Translations under genes and position numbers: made by a program
Shown here: piece by piece, positions 5,674-10,565 of the stretch
How positions within the stretch are numbered: the first letter of the stretch is position 1
How the letters are laid out: each line of letters opens with the position of its first letter
From: Verrucomicrobiota bacterium
GTDB taxonomy: Bacteria; Verrucomicrobiota; Verrucomicrobiia; Opitutales; Opitutaceae
Reading direction: 5' to 3'
Assembly (NCBI GenBank): GCA_030916665.1
Contig: JAUPWC010000187.1
Location: forward strand, 1 to 10,565
Length of the DNA stretch: 10,565 nt
Notes under the pieces: model-generated
Seen by the model: the letters and a program-made list of their open reading frames with translations, nothing else
Database searches by the model: none
Told to the model about the DNA's origin: nothing

Positions 5674-8280
5674 ATGAGAAACTCGGCGCGGAACTATGGT
5701 CTTTGGGTGATTGTCGGGTTGGCGGGGTGGTTCCCGCTGCTGCGGGCTGAGCTCACGGCGGTGCACGGGGCACAGGCGCAGGAGAGTGCGGTGGCCATGG
5801 CGGCCGGCAACTTTGCCGAAGCCGATAAACTTCAGCCGGCGGAGGCTTCGCCGGCGGATCGTGCGGCATGGCTTGAGCAGCGGGGCCGGTGGTTGTTGCG
5901 CGATGAGAGACTGCTGGAAGCGAACAATGATTTTCTGGCGGCGAAAAAATTGACGCCAGACAGCATTCCCGTCGCGGCGGGTTTGGCGGAAGTGGCGTTG
6001 CAGCGCGGGCGCAAGGAGGAAGCGATGGCCTTGATCAAAGCGGCGGCCGAACTGCGCAAGGAGGATGATCCTGATGCTCAGTTTCAGGGATACGAGCCGG
6101 GCGTGCGGCCGATTTACCTGCTGTTGCTGGAAATGAACGGCGCGGGAGTGTCGGACAGCTCCCTGGACGTAATACCGTTTGGCGAAGCGTTGCCCGAAGC
6201 GTTGTTGTTGGTGGCTCGTAAAGTGGCCAAGGAGGGTGATGTGGCTTCTGCGTGTGACCTCAGCACACGGGCGATTGCGGAAGCGGGCGGAAAATTTCCG
6301 GCGGCGGAACGGCTTCGTCAGACGGTGCGCACGGCGTTGGCGCAGGCGGATGCGCTGGAGCCGGGTGACCCCAAGCTGGGGCGATTGCGGTTCTTCGCCG
6401 AGACGCAACTGGCCAAAGGCGATGTGTTCGACGCGCGGCGAGCGGCGGAGGAGGCGTTGAAGTCGGGGCGAGACCGGCCGACCTTCGGGGCGCGGCAGTT
6501 GTTGTGGGCCCGGGTGGCGGCGGCCGTGGCTTTCACGGAAGATCGGTGGCCGGATAACAGCTCGGCAGTGAAAGCGGATACCTTGGAGGCGGTCCGGATT
6601 TTTGCGAGTGCCGCGGAACCGGATGCGGCGTCGGTCGCGGCTTACGATGCGCTGGTGGCGCGTTTGCGGCGGATCGATCCGCTCTGGCCGGCGGGAGCCC
6701 TGCCTGCTCCGGCGACGCTGACGACGGATTCGCCACTTCGACAGGCACTGACGGGCGAGCGGCTGAGCGCCGGGGCTGATCGCGTGGTGGCGCTGGAGAA
6801 AGCATTTTTGGCGAAGTGGGGCCGGGGGCCGGCGGCGGGCGATCTTGAAACAGCGGAGGGTCGGGCGCGGTGGGGGGAGATCGGCCGGGAAGGGGCGCTC
6901 ATCGCGCACTTGCGGTGGCTGACGCTGTCGACGGATTCGGCAGAAGCGGCCAAGGCGTGGGCCAACGCGCGGCAGCGGACAACGCTCGCGTTGCTGTGTG
7001 TGCCGGAGGATACGGCGGCCATTCATGCGGCCAAACAACACCCTTGGTTCAATGAATCGGGCGGACGGGATTATGTGAGCGGCAGCCCCGGTGTGCTCAC
7101 GCAAAAGTTGAAAACGTTGTTGGCCGGCAAGCAGGGGACAGATTCTGCGCCGCCGGAGAAGGGCGAGGAGTTGTCGGCCTTGTTGACCGACGTGATGCCG
7201 TTGGCGGAGGGAGCGATTGATTTGCCGAGCACGTGCCCGGGCATCGCGGCGGCGGTGGCGGTGCGGGTGACCGCGACGGTGGGTCGGCTGCAGATGAAAC
7301 GGCAGGAGGACGTGGCGTTTATCGCCCCGGCGTTGGCGAATTTTGTGTGGGCTTGGACGGGCGATCCGGCGCGCGCCATGGACGTGACCGATTGGGGCGA
7401 TGCGCAGATAAAAATGCCGGCGGCACAAGTGAGGTATGCTTATCAACCGCCGGCCGGACTGGAGAAGACGCCGCTTGGCCGGCATGTGATGGAGCTTGAT
7501 GCCTGGGTGTGGAATGGCGCGGATCTGAAAGCAGAGCCCGTGACCCCGGCGGAATGGGCAAAAGTTCCCTCCGTGGTGTGGAGGCACGCGCTGGGTCGGG
7601 GGGGAATGTTGGGAAATTTCAAACAGTTGCTGGAGGATAACCGCGGAGGGACGTGGGGGATGAGTCTTTTGGTTTCATCCAGTGCGGGTCAGGCGATTCA
7701 GCTGCTGGACAAGCGGCTGGGTGACAAGGTGGTCGCGCCGATGCACGCGCTGGTGGCGGCAATGTGGCTCAGTTCGTTGCCGAAAATCGGCGCGATGCTG
7801 AGAGAGGCAAGCGTGACGCCGGAAGTGCGCACGCGACTCGGCCAGCAACTGGATTTGCACCGGGCGCAGCTGTTGATCGCCTCGGGACAACGGGAGCTGG
7901 CGATGAAAGAGCTGCCTCAAATGGTGGCGCAGCTGGAGTTTAAGCCGCGGCCTCCTGCGCAACACCTATCGGAGCCCCACTCCGATCTGGTGAAAATCCT
8001 GCCGAAGGATCCCAAGGTCGTGGCTCGGGAGCGGCTACTCGAGCAGGAGAAGGTGAAGAGGGAGGCGGAGCGGGAAGCGGCGCGGGCCCGTCAGCGCAAG
8101 GTGGTCGTCGCCGAAAAATGCAGACGCTGTTTCGGGACCGGAGAGATATACGATGCCGGGGCCAAATCCACGGTGAATACCTACAGAAGGGTGGACGGGA
8201 CGGGGCTCACGCAGGAGAGGTGGTCGAGCCAAATGGTGCGATGCCCGGCATGCGGTGGTTCGGGTGAGGTGAATCCGTGA
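5674..8280 (+). CDS. Exported TPR-like protein with C-terminal DnaJ-type CxxCxGxG zinc motif
   Basis: 868 residues from ATG 5674, chosen because AGGGG stands 5 bases upstream and a signal-like N-terminus follows (NYGLWVIVGLAGWFPLLRA, 7-25). TPR-like helix pairs occur near 65-97 (LEQRGRWLLRDERLLEANNDF) and 98-131 (AAGLAEVALQRGRKEEAMALIKAAAEL). The long middle part is helical, Ala/Leu-rich and not recognised. A charged coiled coil (783-815) precedes CRRCFGTG (816-823) and CPACGGSG (857-864), two zinc-knuckle halves like those of the DnaJ cysteine-rich domain, 37 residues apart. DnaJ has four such motifs; only one pair is present here and there is no J domain. Codons end in G (GCG, TTG, CGG, GTG) visibly more often than in the flanking genes. 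The gene is bracketed by direct repeats of the LOG tail. A role in protein folding or binding is only inferred; the specific function is unknown. Confidence 0.82.
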   Translation: MRNSARNYGLWVIVGLAGWFPLLRAELTAVHGAQAQESAVAMAAGNFAEADKLQPAEASPADRAAWLEQRGRWLLRDERLLEANNDFLAAKKLTPDSIPVAAGLAEVALQRGRKEEAMALIKAAAELRKEDDPDAQFQGYEPGVRPIYLLLLEMNGAGVSDSSLDVIPFGEALPEALLLVARKVAKEGDVASACDLSTRAIAEAGGKFPAAERLRQTVRTALAQADALEPGDPKLGRLRFFAETQLAKGDVFDARRAAEEALKSGRDRPTFGARQLLWARVAAAVAFTEDRWPDNSSAVKADTLEAVRIFASAAEPDAASVAAYDALVARLRRIDPLWPAGALPAPATLTTDSPLRQALTGERLSAGADRVVALEKAFLAKWGRGPAAGDLETAEGRARWGEIGREGALIAHLRWLTLSTDSAEAAKAWANARQRTTLALLCVPEDTAAIHAAKQHPWFNESGGRDYVSGSPGVLTQKLKTLLAGKQGTDSAPPEKGEELSALLTDVMPLAEGAIDLPSTCPGIAAAVAVRVTATVGRLQMKRQEDVAFIAPALANFVWAWTGDPARAMDVTDWGDAQIKMPAAQVRYAYQPPAGLEKTPLGRHVMELDAWVWNGADLKAEPVTPAEWAKVPSVVWRHALGRGGMLGNFKQLLEDNRGGTWGMSLLVSSSAGQAIQLLDKRLGDKVVAPMHALVAAMWLSSLPKIGAMLREASVTPEVRTRLGQQLDLHRAQLLIASGQRELAMKELPQMVAQLEFKPRPPAQHLSEPHSDLVKILPKDPKVVARERLLEQEKVKREAEREAARARQRKVVVAEKCRRCFGTGEIYDAGAKSTVNTYRRVDGTGLTQERWSSQMVRCPACGGSGEVNP

Positions 8281-8314
8281 AGTCCAAGGGAACGGGATGT
8301 GTCGAAAGCAGATG

Positions 8315-8467
8315 TCATGTCTCGACCTTCGCCAAAAGGCTCCGGGTAATGCGGGGGAATCTTGCCTTGCCGACTTCACGCGCACGTCCGTAGCCCCCTC
8401 CTGCGCAGCCACGGTCGCCGGCAAACCGTTTTTTGGGCGAGACGGAGCAATCGCGACACGGATTCAT
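8315..8467 (-). CDS. Possible 50-residue protein coupled to the LOG gene by TGATG
   Basis: The ATG at 8467-8465 shares its A with the last base of the LOG stop codon (TGATG), an arrangement that permits coupled re-initiation. The product would be small and basic, with CRDC at residues 4-7 and Gly/Arg-rich thereafter (GCAGGGYGRAREVGKARF). It has no recognisable family, and a terminator-like sequence for the opposite strand lies inside it. It could equally be a chance frame in the junction DNA. Confidence 0.25.
   Translation of the reverse strand: MNPCRDCSVSPKKRFAGDRGCAGGGYGRAREVGKARFPRITRSLLAKVET
8411..8434 (+). terminator. Weak Rho-independent terminator candidate after the 868-residue gene
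   Basis: ACGGT (8411-8415) and ACCGT (8425-8429) can form a 5-bp stem around a 9-nt loop, followed by six T (8429-8434) on the plus strand. It lies about 130 bp after the stop of the plus-strand gene. The stem is short, so this is tentative. Apart from this and the possible small ORF, nothing was recognised in 8281-8466. Confidence 0.3.
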
Positions 8468-8603
8468 CAGAGGACCTTCAGCGTCTTGCGGTAGAAGGCG
8501 ATGACTTCGGCGGGGTCGTCGGTGAAGAGGATGTAGTCGTTCATCCAGGCGGGGGCGCGCTTGTCCTTGATCATCGTGCGGACCTGGCGGCGGAGGTCGC
8601 CCC
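8467..8603 (-). repeat. Direct repeat, copy B (3' end of the intact LOG-family gene)
   Basis: Counterpart of 5243-5379, about 94% identical without gaps. It is the natural 3' end of the full-length gene. The DNA just past the stop codon (8466 and leftwards) does not resemble the DNA past copy A, so the duplication ends precisely at the stop codon. Confidence 0.95.
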
Positions 8604-10377
8604 AGAAGCGGGCGTTGAAGAACACGTAGGGGACGCGCGGGCGGATGCCGAGCTTGAGGTTGCAGAGCTCGATGCCGATCTCCTCGAGCGTGCCGACGCC
8701 ACCGACGTTGAAGATGCAAAAATCCGCCGCCTCGAACCATTTTTGCCGGAAGTGGCGCGAACTTTCCTGAAAGGTGTTGAAGAAATCCACGCCGAGCTCC
8801 GGCGGCTGGGCCTCGAGCTCGAGGAAGCAGGCGCCGGTGAGGGCGCCCTTGCCGCGGGCCTGTTCGGTGGCGAGGCGCATGACGCCGCCGCCGCCGCCGG
8901 TGAGCACGCCGAGGTTGGAACCCATAAAGGTCGTGAGCTGGTGCACGAGCGCGGAGATGCGGTCGGTGTCGGCCTGGTCGAGGCCGACGGCCGAACCGTA
9001 GAACGCGAGGATGGTGGCCTCCTGGAACTTTCGGCCCATCTCCTCGCGCACGAAGAAGCCGTGATCGCGGCGGTAGGTGTGCAGGTAGAGGTCCTTCGTC
9101 TGCTCGTCATACCAGTAAACCGGGATGCCGAGCGAGTGGAGCATGTCGAGGCGGGCGTGCGCGTTGGACGACAGAAAGTAGCCGTGCGTGCGCGAGGCCT
9201 TGCGGAAGATGACGCGCTTGAGGCGCGAGTCGCCGAGGCGCGTGACGAGCTCGGTGTGCTCCAGCAGGTCGGGGAAGTAGTCCACGATCAGGGTGTCGGC
9301 CTCGGGCGCATGGGCGTCGAGGGCCTGGATCATGGTGCGGGCGCCGAGGGGGCAGGCGTCCTTGGCGAGGAGTTTTTTGAGGTCCTCGTCGTTGGCGCGA
9401 ATGAAGAGCGCGCGGTTCTCCATCGTGGCGCTCTGGCCGCGGACGGAAATCTTGGTGCGCGGCTTGGCCTCGGTGCTCTCGATGGCGGGGGAAGCATCGA
9501 GGCACTTGTAGAGGCTCTTGGTGGTGGCGAGGAGGCGCTGGCGCTTCTTGGCGAGCGTCTTGGCCTCGGCATCCTCCGCCGGCGGGGCGCGGAAGATCTC
9601 GACCGAGACCATCGGGTTAACGACGGGCTGCTCGCCGGTGTTGTAGATTTCCAGCATGATGTTGGTGCCGGAAGTCTTGATGGGGTCGAGGAGCACGGCG
9701 GAGGTGTGCAGGCCGAAGTTGCCCTCGCCCGGGCTGAGCACGACGAAGTGCTCGCGCAGATACATCGAGCAGCTGGTGAGCACGCCGGAGTGCGGCGCGA
9801 TGGTGAGCGGCGCGGCGTCGTGGCGCACCTGCACCTTGTCGAGGAAGCTGCGGCCGGCGTAGCCCGAGACGATGTGCTCGAAGTTCACGCGGATGAGCCG
9901 CGGGTTGAGCGTGTAGCTGACGGGGTGCGGCGTGAAAAAGACACGGCCGGAGCTGTCGATCGAGATGGTGTTGGGCAGCTTGAGGTGGTTCTCGCGGATG
10001 GCGGTCCAGATCTCGGTGGCGGAGAGCTTGGCGGCGGCGGGCGCGTAGAACAGGCGGCCGACGGGCGCGCCGGGGCGCAGGAGCTTCTGCCAGTAGGGGG
10101 CGTTGGGGAAACTGTGGTCGTAGATGAAGGCCTCGGCGGTGAGCAGTAGGCGGTTGCCGTCCACGGCCGGAGCGCCGCTCGTGATCATCTCGATGCCGAT
10201 GCGCGCCAGCGAGCTGCGCTCGCTTAAACGCAGGGCCTTCAGGTGGGCGCGGAGGAAATCCATTTCGGCCGGATGGCGCGGCCAGAAGGCGACGGTGAGG
10301 GTGAGACGGTCGGAACCTTTGGCCCGGACGGTGAGGATCTGGCCGTCGGTGCTGTGCCAGAATTGGTTTTCGTTCAT
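8467..10377 (-). CDS. LOG-family (lysine decarboxylase-like Rossmann fold) protein with large N-terminal extension
   Basis: 636 residues from ATG 10377-10375. A longer frame to 10509 adds a Ser/Arg-rich stretch unlike protein and is rejected. The C-terminal part (about 452-636) is LOG-like: ATILAFYGSAVG (454-465), glycine-rich VLTGGGGGVMRLA (491-503), HFRQKWFEAADFCIFNVGGVGTLEE (542-566) and a final helical DPAEVIAFYRKTL. Canonical LOG proteins read PGGxGTxxE; here Val558 replaces the Pro, while GGVGTLEE is intact. LOG enzymes hydrolyse nucleoside 5'-monophosphates (cytokinin nucleotides in plants); many bacterial members have unproven substrates. Usual length is about 180-240 residues. Residues 1-260 form an unrecognised, partly beta-rich region, and 318-450 another alpha/beta region (TLIVDYFPDLLEHTELV, LKRVIFRKASR). 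No Shine-Dalgarno is visible. A copy of its last 44 codons lies 3.2 kb to the left. Confidence 0.85.
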   Translation of the reverse strand: MNENQFWHSTDGQILTVRAKGSDRLTLTVAFWPRHPAEMDFLRAHLKALRLSERSSLARIGIEMITSGAPAVDGNRLLLTAEAFIYDHSFPNAPYWQKLLRPGAPVGRLFYAPAAAKLSATEIWTAIRENHLKLPNTISIDSSGRVFFTPHPVSYTLNPRLIRVNFEHIVSGYAGRSFLDKVQVRHDAAPLTIAPHSGVLTSCSMYLREHFVVLSPGEGNFGLHTSAVLLDPIKTSGTNIMLEIYNTGEQPVVNPMVSVEIFRAPPAEDAEAKTLAKKRQRLLATTKSLYKCLDASPAIESTEAKPRTKISVRGQSATMENRALFIRANDEDLKKLLAKDACPLGARTMIQALDAHAPEADTLIVDYFPDLLEHTELVTRLGDSRLKRVIFRKASRTHGYFLSSNAHARLDMLHSLGIPVYWYDEQTKDLYLHTYRRDHGFFVREEMGRKFQEATILAFYGSAVGLDQADTDRISALVHQLTTFMGSNLGVLTGGGGGVMRLATEQARGKGALTGACFLELEAQPPELGVDFFNTFQESSRHFRQKWFEAADFCIFNVGGVGTLEEIGIELCNLKLGIRPRVPYVFFNARFWGDLRRQVRTMIKDKRAPAWMNDYILFTDDPAEVIAFYRKTLKVL

Positions 10378-10565
10378 GGGATTGGGCAGGGTGGAAGCGG
10401 AGCCGGGGCGAGACAAGCCCGCGCTTGGGGTGGTTCCCGAGGAGGAGCGCCGCCTAAGCCGGAACCATGCAGTAGAACTCGCGGAGTGGTAGCTAAGCTT
10501 TTGCACCACATGGAGATTTCCTACTGCATTGCAGTTGGATTCAGCTCACTATGTCGATGGCTCGC
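10378..10565. promoter_or_regulatory. Hairpin-rich upstream region of the LOG-family gene
   Basis: No convincing gene. TGGTTCC (10431-10437) pairs with GGAACCA (10461-10467). Directly next to it ATGCAGTAG (10467-10475) pairs with CTACTGCAT (10521-10529), enclosing an inner GTGGT/ACCAC stem (10486-10490/10505-10509). CTGCATTGCAG (10524-10534) is a further short palindrome. Base composition becomes more AT-rich from about 10490, as expected near a promoter. An ATG at 10510 on the plus strand opens a frame to the window edge, but it is too short to judge. This is a likely leader/promoter for the LOG gene; no clear -35/-10 pair was identified. Confidence 0.4.

Noticed and set aside
5665..7587. 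640-codon minus-strand frame opposite the 868-residue gene
   Set aside because: Arg/Pro/His-rich sequence without domains, a GC-rich antisense shadow; the plus strand has signal, TPR-like and CxxC features.
8362..10149. 595-codon open frame on the plus strand opposite the LOG gene
   Set aside because: Composition is dominated by Glu/Val/Gly/Ala/Asp, the typical mirror of a GC-rich gene; the opposite strand has clear LOG motifs.
10378..10509. Longer LOG protein starting at 10509
   Set aside because: The extra 44 residues are Ser/Arg/Pro-rich and cover the hairpin region; the start MNENQFWHSTDG at 10377 is more natural.
10469..10527. tRNA-like arrangement with a 7-bp acceptor-like stem
   Set aside because: Only about 59 nt, no T-arm consensus, and the anticodon-like stem has a 14-nt loop; not a credible tRNA.
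10510..10565. Start of a plus-strand gene at the right edge
   Set aside because: Only 18 complete codons are visible, no ribosome binding site, and it overlaps hairpin sequence; cannot be supported.
1..10565. CRISPR array, rRNA genes, toxin-antitoxin or restriction genes
   Set aside because: Looked for and not seen: no regularly spaced repeats, no rRNA-like stretches and no matching protein motifs.

Overview
The window is GC-rich and gene-dense. It looks like chromosomal DNA of a Verrucomicrobiota bacterium, most likely of the Opitutaceae type. This is inferred from three things: an ECF sigma factor with a membrane-anchored extra-cytoplasmic tail, dispersed repeats of the CACAGATGG and TGTCATTCTGA kinds, and the general lack of Shine-Dalgarno sequences. 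No database search was possible, so taxonomy and family names come from motif recognition only.

Layout: (1) 1-2035, minus strand: purD (purine synthesis) followed, with an ATGA overlap, by an exported protein of unknown function that runs off the left edge. A roughly 104-bp palindromic repeat lies inside the 5' end of that second gene and keeps its frame open. (2) 2036-2137: a short divergent intergenic stretch. A CACGGATG-type dispersed repeat beside it supplies the purD start codons. (3) 2138-4262, plus strand: an ECF sigma factor with a fused transmembrane and extracytoplasmic tail, then a small lipoprotein whose C-terminal domain is homologous to that tail. Together they look like an envelope-sensing regulatory pair. 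(4) 4234-5229, minus: a multi-pass membrane protein whose 3' end overlaps the lipoprotein gene convergently. (5) 5243-5419, minus: a 58-codon chimeric ORF made of a short unrelated start and a near-perfect copy of the last 44 or so codons of the LOG-family gene farther right. (6) 5674-8280, plus: an exported 868-residue protein with TPR-like helices and a DnaJ-like pair of CxxCxGxG motifs at its C-terminus. (7) 8467-10377, minus: the intact LOG-family (lysine-decarboxylase-like Rossmann fold) gene, carrying a large N-terminal region that ordinary LOG proteins lack. (8) 10378-10565: a non-coding, hairpin-rich, AT-richer upstream region.

The most notable structure is the 137-bp direct repeat (5243-5379 and 8467-8603) that brackets the 868-residue gene. 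The simplest reading is that the LOG gene was once followed 13 bp later by the membrane-protein gene, and that about 3.1 kb carrying the exported TPR/zinc protein now sits between them, flanked by a duplicated LOG tail. The codons of that cargo gene end visibly more often in G (GCG, TTG, CGG) than those of its neighbours, which prefer C-ending codons. This fits a separate origin. The other strong observation is the in-frame repeat insertion between the start codon and the signal peptide of the gene after purD. No complete defence system, CRISPR array, RNA gene or transposase was seen.
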